From: Sphingomonas suaedae
GTDB taxonomy: Bacteria > Pseudomonadota > Alphaproteobacteria > Sphingomonadales > Sphingomonadaceae
Length of the DNA stretch: 64,000 nt
Reading direction: 5' to 3'
Assembly: GCF_007833215.1 (NCBI RefSeq)
Contig: NZ_CP042239.1
Location: 372,001-436,000, forward strand
Shown here one piece after another: positions 34,620-42,025 of the stretch (positions are counted from its first letter, which is position 1; each line of letters begins with the position of its first letter). The notes below the pieces were generated by a model. That model ran no database searches. It saw only the letters and a list, made by a program, of their open reading frames with translations, and had not been told where the DNA came from. A program made the translations under genes and the position numbers.

Positions 34620-36217
34620 GCGGTCCCGTCCTCAAGTCGATCCTCTCCCCCGAAGACGAGACCTTCCGCACCAACGCCGCGCACAACCGCGCGCTTGTCG
34701 AGAAGCTCCGCGCCGATGTCGCGCAGGCGGCGCTCGGCGGCAGTGAAAAGTCGCGTGAAAGGCATACGTCACGCGGCAAGCTGCTCCCGCGCGAGCGCGT
34801 CGAGCGCCTGCTCGACCCCGGCGCCCCCTTCCTCGAGATCGGCCAGCTCGCCGCCTGCGACATGTATGAGGGCGAGGTCCCCGGCGCCGGCATGATCGCC
34901 GGCATCGGCCGCGTCTCGGGCCGGACCTGCATGATCGTGTGCAACGACGCGACGGTGAAGGGCGGCACCTATTACCCGATGACGGTCAAGAAGCATCTGC
35001 GCGCGCAGGAGATTGCCGAGGCCAACCGGCTGCCGTGCATCTACCTCGTCGACAGCGGCGGCGCGAACCTCCCGCATCAGGCCGAGGTCTTCCCCGACCG
35101 CGACCATTTCGGCCGCATCTTCTTCAATCAGGCGAACATGTCCGCCAAGGGCATCCCCCAGATCGCCTGCGTCATGGGCAGCTGCACCGCGGGCGGCGCC
35201 TATGTCCCCGCCATGTCCGACGAAAGCGTGATCGTGCGCGAACAGGGCACGATCTTCCTCGCCGGCCCGCCGCTGGTGAAGGCCGCGACGGGCGAGGAAA
35301 TCAGCGCCGAGGATCTGGGCGGCGGCGACCTGCACGGCCGCAAATCGGGCGTGGTCGATCATGTCGCCGACAATGACGAACACGCGCTGACCATCGTCCG
35401 CGACATCGTCAGCCACCTCCCCGCCGACCGCAAGCCCGACATCGAAATCCGCGACCCGCGCCCGCCCAAATTCGACGCGGAGGATCTCTACGGCATCGTC
35501 CCCACCGACGTCCGCGCGCCCTATGACGTCCACGAAGTCATCGCGCGGCTGGTCGACGGCAGCGAGTTTCACGAGTTCAAGGCGCTGTACGGCACCACCC
35601 TCGTCTGCGGTTTCGCGCACATCTGGGGCATCCCGGTCGCGGTCCTCGCCAATAACGGCGTGCTGTTCAGCGAAAGCGCGCTCAAGGGCGCGCACTTCAT
35701 CGAACTCGCCTGCCAGCGCCGCATTCCGCTGCTCTTCCTTCAGAATATCAGTGGCTTCATGGTCGGCGGGAAGTACGAGGCAGAGGGCATCGCCAAGCAC
35801 GGCGCCAAGCTCGTGACGGCGGTGGCCACCGCCAGCGTCCCCAAGATCACCGTCCTGATCGGCGGGTCGTTCGGGGCCGGGAATTACGGGATGTGCGGGC
35901 GAGCCTATTCGCCAAGGTTCCTGTTCAGCTGGCCCAACAGCCGCATCAGCGTGATGGGCGGCGAACAAGCGGCAAGCGTGCTGGCCACCGTCCACCGCGA
36001 CGCCGCGAACTGGACGCCGGAGGAGGCCGAAGCCTTCAAGCAACCGATCCGCGACGATTACGAAGCGCAAGGCAACCCCTGGCACGCGACGGCGCGGCTA
36101 TGGGACGACGGCATCATCGATCCGGCCCAGACGCGCGACGTGCTGGGCCTCGCGTTCGCCGCGACGCTGAACGCGCCGGTGGAAGAGGGGACACGCTTCG
36201 GCGTGTTTCGGATGTGA
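34616..36217 (+). CDS. liuB: methylcrotonyl-CoA carboxylase, carboxyltransferase (beta) subunit
   Basis: The 533-residue carboxyltransferase half of 3-methylcrotonyl-CoA carboxylase. It has an N-terminal acyl-CoA binding region with [15 protein letters not shown] (about 53) and [14 protein letters not shown] (about 195), and a C-terminal biotin-binding region with [15 protein letters not shown] (about 415) and [12 protein letters not shown]. Together with the alpha subunit at 37416 it makes 3-methylglutaconyl-CoA. Two unrelated genes and two repeat copies lie between the subunits, which are normally adjacent or close. Confidence 0.95.
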   Translation: MSGPVLKSILSPEDETFRTNAAHNRALVEKLRADVAQAALGGSEKSRERHTSRGKLLPRERVERLLDPGAPFLEIGQLAACDMYEGEVPGAGMIAGIGRVSGRTCMIVCNDATVKGGTYYPMTVKKHLRAQEIAEANRLPCIYLVDSGGANLPHQAEVFPDRDHFGRIFFNQANMSAKGIPQIACVMGSCTAGGAYVPAMSDESVIVREQGTIFLAGPPLVKAATGEEISAEDLGGGDLHGRKSGVVDHVADNDEHALTIVRDIVSHLPADRKPDIEIRDPRPPKFDAEDLYGIVPTDVRAPYDVHEVIARLVDGSEFHEFKALYGTTLVCGFAHIWGIPVAVLANNGVLFSESALKGAHFIELACQRRIPLLFLQNISGFMVGGKYEAEGIAKHGAKLVTAVATASVPKITVLIGGSFGAGNYGMCGRAYSPRFLFSWPNSRISVMGGEQAASVLATVHRDAANWTPEEAEAFKQPIRDDYEAQGNPWHATARLWDDGIIDPAQTRDVLGLAFAATLNAPVEEGTRFGVFRM

Positions 36218-36227
36218 GGGAAATTCG

Positions 36228-36593
36228 ATGGGCTATGACTTGCACATACACCGGCGAAAAGACTGGTTAGACGAAGGTGACGACATTGAGTTGACCGAAT
36301 GGGAAGCGCTTTGTCGATCCGACGCGTCGCTTGAGATTACGGGTGAGGCAACCGCCACGATACCGCAGACCGGAGATGTCATTCGCTTAAGCCGTCCCGG
36401 AATGGCTGTATGGACGGCGGCTACCGGTTCGACGTGGTTCTGGTTAGATAGAGGTGAGGTGACAACTTCCGGTGCCGACAGCGTCGTCATCGCCAAATCC
36501 TGCGAGATTGCAGAAGCACTTGGTGCTCGGGTCCAAGGGGACGACGGCGAGTTTTATCGGCCGGATGGTTCGTACTTCCATGATGATGACTAG
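36228..36593 (+). CDS. hypothetical protein with MGYDLHI-type N-terminus
   Basis: A 121-residue acidic cytoplasmic protein. The opening MGYDLHIHRRKDW followed by DIELTEWEAL is a pattern I have seen in widely scattered small proteins that sometimes sit next to toxins or other polymorphic loci. The central part is strand-rich (SRPGMAVWTAAT, STWFWLDRGEVT). The ATG at 36228 follows a GAGGG site. It is lower in GC than the flanking carboxylase genes and sits just before repeat copy 2, so a horizontally acquired insert is likely. No function is assigned. Confidence 0.65.
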   Translation: MGYDLHIHRRKDWLDEGDDIELTEWEALCRSDASLEITGEATATIPQTGDVIRLSRPGMAVWTAATGSTWFWLDRGEVTTSGADSVVIAKSCEIAEALGARVQGDDGEFYRPDGSYFHDDD

Positions 36594-36646
36594 ACCGCTT
36601 CGTCCCGCGAGCGCCGTGTAAATGCGCTACCGCCGTCGCACCGCAC

Positions 36647-36802
36647 AAATCCTCCCCGGAACGGGGAGGGGGACCATGCGTAGCATGGTGGAGGGGCCCC
36701 ACCTCAAGGCCGCTCCTTTGGCCGATGGCTGGGCCCCCTCCGTCAGCGCTGCGCGCTGCCACCTCCCTCCCCGCCTTCGCGGGGACAGGCTGGGGAGGAT
36801 TT
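36647..36802. repeat. hairpin-tipped terminal-inverted-repeat element, copy 2
   Basis: A 156-bp element with perfect 11-bp terminal inverted repeats (AAATCCTCCCC at 36647-36657; complement at 36792-36802). The left tip is a CTCCCCG/GAA/CGGGGAG hairpin; the right half carries TTCGCGGGG and GGGGAGG hairpin segments. The first 30 bp are identical to copy 3 when counted from the preceding C. The right end stops two bases before the ATG of the DUF559 gene, so GGGGAGGA becomes that gene's ribosome binding site. Confidence 0.88.
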
Positions 36803-36803
36803 G

Positions 36804-37238
36804 ATGGACGCGCCCACACCGAAAAAGCTGCAGCCGCCCGCGCTTCGCCAACCGATCAAACAGGTGCGCCGCGCCCGCGACCAGCGCAAGAAACTCAGCC
36901 TCCCCGGAGTGCTACTCTGGCAGCAACTCCAGAAGCGTCCCGGCGGCTACCGCTTCCGCAAGCAATTCCCGCTGACGCCATACACCGCCGATTTCGCCTG
37001 CCTCTCGTCGCGCCTGCTGATCGAAATCGATGGCGAGTCGCATGAATATGGCGATCAGCCTCAACGCGACGAAGCCCGCGACGCCTTCACCGCCGCGAAG
37101 GGTTTTCGAACCCTCCGCCTGCTCGCCGTCGAAGTCCTGAACAACATGGAAGGGTGCCTGACCGCGATCGTGATCGCGTGCCGCGAGGCTGGGCCCCCTC
37201 CTGCTTCCCGCGCCGGGAAGGAACGAAACCAATCATGA
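36804..37238 (+). CDS. DUF559/Vsr-like endonuclease-fold protein
   Basis: A 144-residue protein of the DUF559 family, predicted to have the PD-(D/E)XK nuclease fold of very-short-patch-repair endonucleases. Asp63 (YTADFA), Glu74 and Asp76 (LLIEIDG), Glu78 and His80 form the catalytic-looking cluster; the preceding LWQQLQ and FRKQFP segments are typical. The gene lies between repeat copies 2 and 3. Its ribosome binding site is repeat DNA, and its last ~17 residues (from EAGPPP) are encoded by a partial repeat whose GGCTGGGCCCCCTCC at 37187-37201 matches copy 2. Activity and targets are unknown. Confidence 0.8.
   Translation: MDAPTPKKLQPPALRQPIKQVRRARDQRKKLSLPGVLLWQQLQKRPGGYRFRKQFPLTPYTADFACLSSRLLIEIDGESHEYGDQPQRDEARDAFTAAKGFRTLRLLAVEVLNNMEGCLTAIVIACREAGPPPASRAGKERNQS
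37187..37222. repeat. partial copy of the repeat element inside the 3' end of the DUF559 gene
   Basis: Fifteen bases at 37187-37201 match copy 2 (36727-36741) exactly, and a TTCCCG/CGC/CGGGAA hairpin (37205-37219) follows in the place of the right-end hairpin. It looks like the decayed right half of another copy, now partly coding. Confidence 0.55.
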
Positions 37239-37259
37239 CCGACGGCATTCACACCACCC

Positions 37260-37400
37260 AAATCCTCCCCGGAACGGGGAGGGGGACCGCGACGCGAAGC
37301 GGCGTGGTGGAGGGGGCCCACCTCAAGGCAAACCCTGCCGCCGCGAGCGGGGCCCCCTCCGTCTCGCCTTCGGCGATCCACCTCCCCGTTCCGGGGAGGA
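37260..37400. repeat. hairpin-tipped terminal-inverted-repeat element, copy 3
   Basis: A 141-bp element starting AAATCCTCCCC (37260-37270) and ending in GGGGAGGA (37393-37400); the terminal repeat is 8 bp perfect, with the last 3 bp of the right end diverged. The left 30 bp are identical to copy 2. The core has the GTGGTGGAGGGGGCCCACCTCAAGG block and a GGGGCCCCCTCCGTC block. The right end lies 15 bp before the carboxylase alpha-subunit start. Confidence 0.85.
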
Positions 37401-37415
37401 ACTGAGAAAGAACGC

Positions 37416-39296
37416 ATGATCCAATCCCTCCTCATCGCCAACCGCGGCGAGATCGCCTGCCGCATCATCCGCACCGCGCGCAAACTCGGCATTCGCACCG
37501 TCGCGGTCTATTCCGACGCCGATGCCAGCGCGCTCCATGTCCGTAGCGCCGACGAAGCGGTGCACATCGGCGCATCCCCCGCGCGCGAATCCTATCTTGT
37601 CGGCGAGCGCATCATCGCCGCCGCCAAACAGACCGGCGCACAGGCCATCCACCCCGGCTACGGCTTTCTCTCCGAAAATGCCGAGTTTGCCGAAGCGGTC
37701 CAGGCCGCCGGCCTGATCTGGGTCGGCCCCGACCCCGACAGCATCCGCGCCATGGGCCTCAAGGACGCGGCCAAGAAGCTGATGCAGGACGCCCGCGTCC
37801 CCGTCACCCCCGGCTATCTCGGCGAAGACCAGTCGCCCGAACGCCTCCAGGCCGAAGCCGATCGTATCGGCTACCCCGTGCTGATCAAGGCGGTCGCGGG
37901 CGGCGGCGGCAAGGGGATGCGGCGCGTCGACGCCGCCGCCGACTTCGCCGACGCGCTGGCCAGCTGCCAGCGCGAGGCCGCCTCCTCGTTCGGCAACACC
38001 CAGGTACTGATCGAAAAATACATCCTCGCTCCGCGTCATATCGAGGTGCAGGTATTCGGCGACAGTCACGGCAACATCGTCCACCTGTTCGAACGCGACT
38101 GTTCGATGCAGCGCCGCCACCAAAAGGTGATCGAGGAAGCCCCCGCGCCGGGCATGGACAAGGCGGCGCGCTTCGCGGTGTGCGAGGCCGCGGTCAAGGC
38201 CGCGCGCGCGGCCAACTATGTCGGCGCGGGCACGATCGAATTCATCGCCGACGCGTCGCACGGCCTCCATGCCGACCGCATCTGGTTCATGGAAATGAAC
38301 ACGCGGCTTCAGGTCGAACATCCGGTGACCGAGGCGATCACAGGGGTCGACCTGGTCGAATGGCAGCTGCGCGTTGCATCGGGCGAACCGCTCCCGCTGC
38401 GGCAGGAAGAACTGTCGATCAACGGCCATGCGATCGAAGCGCGGCTCTATGCGGAAGATCCGGCCAAGGGGTTCCTGCCGAGCACCGGCAAGCTCGAAGT
38501 GCTCGATTTTCCGACCAATTCGCGCGTCGATACCGGGGTCGAGGCGGGATCGACCATCTCGCCCTTCTACGATCCGATGGTTGCCAAGCTGATCACCCAT
38601 GGCGACACACGCGAGGACGCGATCGCGCTGCTCCGCGCCGACCTGTCCTACCTAACCGTCTGGCCGGTGCGCACCAATGCTGGCTTCCTGTTCCGCCTCC
38701 TTGGCGACAGTGATTTCCGTGCCGCTCAGCTCGATACCGGGCTGATCGAGCGGCGTGGCGAAACGCTGCTGATCGACCCGCTCCCCGGCGCGGCGGACCT
38801 GACCCATGCGCTCTACTGGCTCGACAGCGATCCGTCCGCCGAAACTTATCTCATCGCGCGCGGGCTGGAAGGCTTCCGCCTCAACCGCGCCCCCGCCACC
38901 CAGCGCGCGGTCAGCGTCAGCGGCACCCGCGTCGCATTCGACGCGACCGAGGGCGAACTGTCCTCCCACTTCTTCCGCCACCCCCGCGACGGCGCGGCGC
39001 TATTGGTGTTCGAAGGCGCAACCTTCCGCGTCACCGCCGACCGCACCGAGGGCGGCGCAGGGGGCGCGGCGGGCGACGGCGCGATCCTCGCCCCGATGCC
39101 CGGCCGCATCGTCTCGGTCGAGGTCAGCGAAGGGCAGGCGGTCACCGCAGGACAAAAGCTGCTGGTGCTTGAGGCGATGAAGATGGAGCAGGCCCTGCTC
39201 GCCCCGTTCGACGGGGTCGTCGAAACCCTCGCCGCAACTCCCGGCGCGCAGGTCCAGGTCGACGCGCTGCTGGTGAAGGTGGCGAAGGCAGAATAG
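37416..39296 (+). CDS. liuD: methylcrotonyl-CoA carboxylase, biotin carboxylase/carrier (alpha) subunit
   Basis: A 626-residue biotin-dependent subunit: a biotin carboxylase domain (about 1-450) with the ATP-grasp Gly-rich loop AVAGGGGKGMRRV (about 158) and EMNTRLQVEHPVTE (about 290), a middle domain, and a C-terminal biotinyl carrier domain with the acceptor Lys589 in EAMKMEQ. It works with the beta subunit at 34616. Enoyl-CoA hydratase and HMG-CoA lyase genes, often in the same cluster, do not follow. The window shows a class II aldolase on the other strand instead. Confidence 0.95.
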   Translation: MIQSLLIANRGEIACRIIRTARKLGIRTVAVYSDADASALHVRSADEAVHIGASPARESYLVGERIIAAAKQTGAQAIHPGYGFLSENAEFAEAVQAAGLIWVGPDPDSIRAMGLKDAAKKLMQDARVPVTPGYLGEDQSPERLQAEADRIGYPVLIKAVAGGGGKGMRRVDAAADFADALASCQREAASSFGNTQVLIEKYILAPRHIEVQVFGDSHGNIVHLFERDCSMQRRHQKVIEEAPAPGMDKAARFAVCEAAVKAARAANYVGAGTIEFIADASHGLHADRIWFMEMNTRLQVEHPVTEAITGVDLVEWQLRVASGEPLPLRQEELSINGHAIEARLYAEDPAKGFLPSTGKLEVLDFPTNSRVDTGVEAGSTISPFYDPMVAKLITHGDTREDAIALLRADLSYLTVWPVRTNAGFLFRLLGDSDFRAAQLDTGLIERRGETLLIDPLPGAADLTHALYWLDSDPSAETYLIARGLEGFRLNRAPATQRAVSVSGTRVAFDATEGELSSHFFRHPRDGAALLVFEGATFRVTADRTEGGAGGAAGDGAILAPMPGRIVSVEVSEGQAVTAGQKLLVLEAMKMEQALLAPFDGVVETLAATPGAQVQVDALLVKVAKAE

Positions 39297-39523
39297 CGCA
39301 GTCGCGTCCAGACTCGATAAACCGCTTTCCTACAGCACCCGATACGGCATATCTGACGGGTCCGATGGCGAACAAGGGACCCCGCGCTGCGCGAACGCGC
39401 AACCATCATGACACCGCCTCCGCGACGATGGCGGCCAAATTGTCAGTTTTGTCAGGCGGCAAAACTTACAGGATACAGCGCGTTCCGCGTAACTTCGTCA
39501 GTTTCACCGTGGCCCGCGTCCCG

Positions 39524-40285
39524 TCATTCCCGCCAGCTGGTATCCACCCGATCCACCAGCCGCACCATCGCCGCGAAATCCGCCGCGCCCGGCCCGCCCG
39601 GCACCTGCGCCATGTGCAGATCGCGCTGGTGCACCGCGACCACCTCCGGCGACACGGTCAGCGGCTTGCCCATCGACAGCGTCGCCAGCTGGATCTCGCA
39701 CGCGCGCTGCAGTGACCAATGCTTGATGAACGCCTCGGGCAAGGTCCGTCCCATCGCGACGATGCCATGGTTGCGCAGCAGCAACATGCGCTTGTCGCCG
39801 AGATTGGCGACCAGCCGCTCGCCCTCCTCGTCGCGAACAGTCACCCCCTCGAAATCATGATAGGCGATCTGCCCCGCGAAATTGCACGCATAGAAATTGA
39901 TCGGCTGCAACCCGCCTTCGAGGCTCGAAACTGCCATCCCCGCCGTGGTGTGCGTGTGCATGATGCAATGCACATCGGGCAAATTGCGGTGGAACACCGC
40001 ATGCTGGACGAACCCCGCGCGGTTGACCGGATAGGGGCTGTCGCCGAGCTTGTTGCCGTCAATGTCGATCTTGACCAGGTTCGACGCCTTCACCTCGCTG
40101 AAATGCAGTCCGAACGGGTTGATCAGGAACGCGTGATCCTCCCCCGGCACCTTCAGCGTGATGTGGTTGTAGATCATCTCGGACCAGCCGAGGTGATCGA
40201 ACACGCGATAGGCGGCGGCAAGCTGCTGGCGCGCCTCCCACTCGGCGTCATTCATCGTGCGGGGTGCGACAGCGGCGGTGGCCAT
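39524..40285 (-). CDS. class II aldolase/adducin-family protein
   Basis: A 253-residue member of the class II aldolase/adducin family. It shows YNHITLKVPG (about 38), HTHTTAG (about 113, zinc His pair) and LLRNHGIVAMG (about 176, third His), so metal binding looks intact. Family members include fuculose-phosphate aldolase; the relatives with this layout are uncharacterised. GGAGAGG lies before the ATG at 40285. The gene is convergent with the carboxylase alpha gene, and the 227 bp between them hold only a TTGTCAGTTTTGTCAG tandem heptamer that I can see. Confidence 0.85.
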   Translation of the reverse strand: MATAAVAPRTMNDAEWEARQQLAAAYRVFDHLGWSEMIYNHITLKVPGEDHAFLINPFGLHFSEVKASNLVKIDIDGNKLGDSPYPVNRAGFVQHAVFHRNLPDVHCIMHTHTTAGMAVSSLEGGLQPINFYACNFAGQIAYHDFEGVTVRDEEGERLVANLGDKRMLLLRNHGIVAMGRTLPEAFIKHWSLQRACEIQLATLSMGKPLTVSPEVVAVHQRDLHMAQVPGGPGAADFAAMVRLVDRVDTSWRE

Positions 40286-40383
40286 GATCCTCTCCATTTT
40301 TCGTGGTTGCGGTATGTATGCCATGAGGTGGCGGGGGTCGGCAACTTGCGTTGCGCGGAGAGGCAGGCTAGGGGCCGTGCCAG

Positions 40384-40498
40384 TCATCTGGGGAGTAGCC
40401 AGCCGTCTTCGGACGGGCCTTCGCGTCAACATACTTGGTCGAGAGGCCATGGCGCGAAGGGGATGCCGCACATCGCGGTGCTCGGGCGAGACCAATGG
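40384..40498 (+). promoter_or_regulatory. yybP-ykoY manganese riboswitch
   Basis: The three conserved blocks of this Mn2+-sensing riboswitch are present in order: GGGGAGTAGCC (40390-40400), GTCAACATACTTGG (40425-40438) and GAGACC (40488-40493), with helices in between. The next protein gene in this direction is a TMEM165/GDT1 family transporter, a known target class for Mn efflux. A GC-rich hairpin (about 40500-40540) between aptamer and start may be the expression platform. It has no T tract, so translational control is likelier than termination. Confidence 0.92.
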
Positions 40499-40574
40499 CG
40501 CCACGCTTTCCGTCCGGCCGGGCGGGAAGGTGTGGTGTCGTTGGAGTTTCGCATCGCCCGGCCCGGAGACTATC

Positions 40575-41144
40575 TTGGAACCCTTCCTCACCTCCACCGC
40601 CGTGGTCGCGCTCGCCGAAATCGGCGACAAGACGCAGCTGCTCGCGATCCTGCTGGCGACGCGGTTCAAGCGGCCGCTGCCGATCGTCGCGGGCATCCTC
40701 GTCGCGACGCTCGCCAATCATTTCCTCGCGGCGCTGGTCGGGCAACAGGCCGCTGCGCTGCTGGAGGGGACGTGGTTCCGCTACCTGATCGCCGCATCCT
40801 TCATCGCGATGGCGGCATGGACCCTGGTCCCCGACAAGATCGACGATCTGGAGCACAAGCCCGCCCGCTTCGGGCCGTTCCTGACCACCACCATCGCTTT
40901 CTTCCTGGTCGAAATGGGCGACAAGACCCAGATCGCGACCGTCGCGCTCGGCGCGCGCTTTGTAGAGGTCGGTTGGGTTACGCTCGGTACGACGCTGGGA
41001 ATGATGCTCGCCAACGTGCCTGCCGTGTATCTGGGCAATGAGCTGGTACGGCGCGTGCCGATGCGCACCGTGCGGATCGTTGCCGCGTCGCTGTTCCTCG
41101 CCCTTGGCATCTGGCTACTCGTCCAGACGCTTTCGGGCGGCTAG
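40575..41144 (+). CDS. TMEM165/GDT1 (UPF0016) family manganese exporter
   Basis: A 189-residue inner-membrane protein with six TM helices and the two signature motifs of the family: ALAEIGDKTQLL (about residue 13) and LVEMGDKTQIA (about 112). Family members export Mn2+ or exchange Ca2+/Mn2+ for protons. I choose the TTG at 40575, with GGAG 7-10 bp upstream, because the first TM begins right after it and the sequence upstream is riboswitch. The riboswitch makes Mn induction likely. Confidence 0.9.
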   Translation: MEPFLTSTAVVALAEIGDKTQLLAILLATRFKRPLPIVAGILVATLANHFLAALVGQQAAALLEGTWFRYLIAASFIAMAAWTLVPDKIDDLEHKPARFGPFLTTTIAFFLVEMGDKTQIATVALGARFVEVGWVTLGTTLGMMLANVPAVYLGNELVRRVPMRTVRIVAASLFLALGIWLLVQTLSGG

Positions 41145-41153
41145 GCTGGCGTG

Positions 41154-42017
41154 ATGCCCAACCCGATTTACCTCGCGATCGAAACCGGCGGGACCAAGCT
41201 GCTCGCGCGGCTGGTCCGCGGCAACGCGACCCTTGCCGAAGGGCGCTGGCCGACGACCACGCCTGGTGAGGCGATTGCGGCCCTGCTCGCCTTTGTCGAG
41301 GGCGTACCGGTCGCGGCGGTGGGCATCGCCGCCTTTGGCCCGATCGTCGTCGATCCCGCCGCGGCCAATCATGGCGAGGTGCTGGCCACGCCCAAGCCGG
41401 GCTGGACGGGCGCCAATCTGCGCGCGGCGCTAGCGCGGCAGCTCGGCGTATCGGTGACGGTCGATACCGACGTCAACGCCGCCGCGCTGGCCGAAGCGGC
41501 GATCGGGGCGGGACGGGGGTGCGCAAGCGTCGCCTATGTTACCGTCGGCACCGGCATCGGCGCTGGGCTGGCCCGCGACGGCCGCACGCTCGGCGGCGCG
41601 TTGCACCCGGAGATGGGGCATGTGCCGGTGCTGCGGGTCGCTGGGGACGATGCGCCGAGCAGCTGTCCTTTTCATCCGAGCTGCGTCGAGGGACTGGCGG
41701 CCGGGCCTGCGGTGCAACGTCGGCTGAACGGCGCGGCGCTGCAGGACCAGCCCGAGACCTTTGCGGCAGTCGCCGACTATCTCGGCCAGCTGTTCGCCAC
41801 GATCGTCCTTGCCTGGTCGCCCCACCGCATTGTTGCGGGCGGCGGCGTGCTTGGCGTTCCAGGCCTGCGCGCCCGAGCAGCGGAACGGATGCTGGCCGCG
41901 CTCGGCGGCTACGGTGTCGGAGCGGCGGCCGGTAGCTCCGAATTTATCGCCGCGCCCGCGCTCGAGAATGCGGGGCTGGAGGGCGCGCTGCTGCTTGCCC
42001 GCCGAGCTTTGGGCTAG
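41154..42017 (+). CDS. ROK-family sugar kinase (fructokinase-like)
   Basis: A 287-residue ROK kinase. The N-terminal phosphate loop is ETGGTKLL (about residue 10), DTDVNAAA (about 103) and the VTVGTGIGAGL region (about 127) bind ATP and sugar, and HPEMGHVPVLR plus CPFHPSCVEG (about 155-180) supply the His and Cys zinc ligands typical of fructokinase-like members. It lies 9 bp after the exporter, perhaps co-transcribed. The sugar is not determined. I prefer the ATG at 41154 over the GTG one codon before. Confidence 0.87.
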   Translation: MPNPIYLAIETGGTKLLARLVRGNATLAEGRWPTTTPGEAIAALLAFVEGVPVAAVGIAAFGPIVVDPAAANHGEVLATPKPGWTGANLRAALARQLGVSVTVDTDVNAAALAEAAIGAGRGCASVAYVTVGTGIGAGLARDGRTLGGALHPEMGHVPVLRVAGDDAPSSCPFHPSCVEGLAAGPAVQRRLNGAALQDQPETFAAVADYLGQLFATIVLAWSPHRIVAGGGVLGVPGLRARAAERMLAALGGYGVGAAAGSSEFIAAPALENAGLEGALLLARRALG

Positions 42018-42025
42018 GGTCCGAT

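Noticed and set aside
39365..39715. Open frame on the + strand between the carboxylase and the aldolase
   Set aside because: It overlaps the aldolase on the other strand for most of its length and has no recognisable domain or ribosome binding site.
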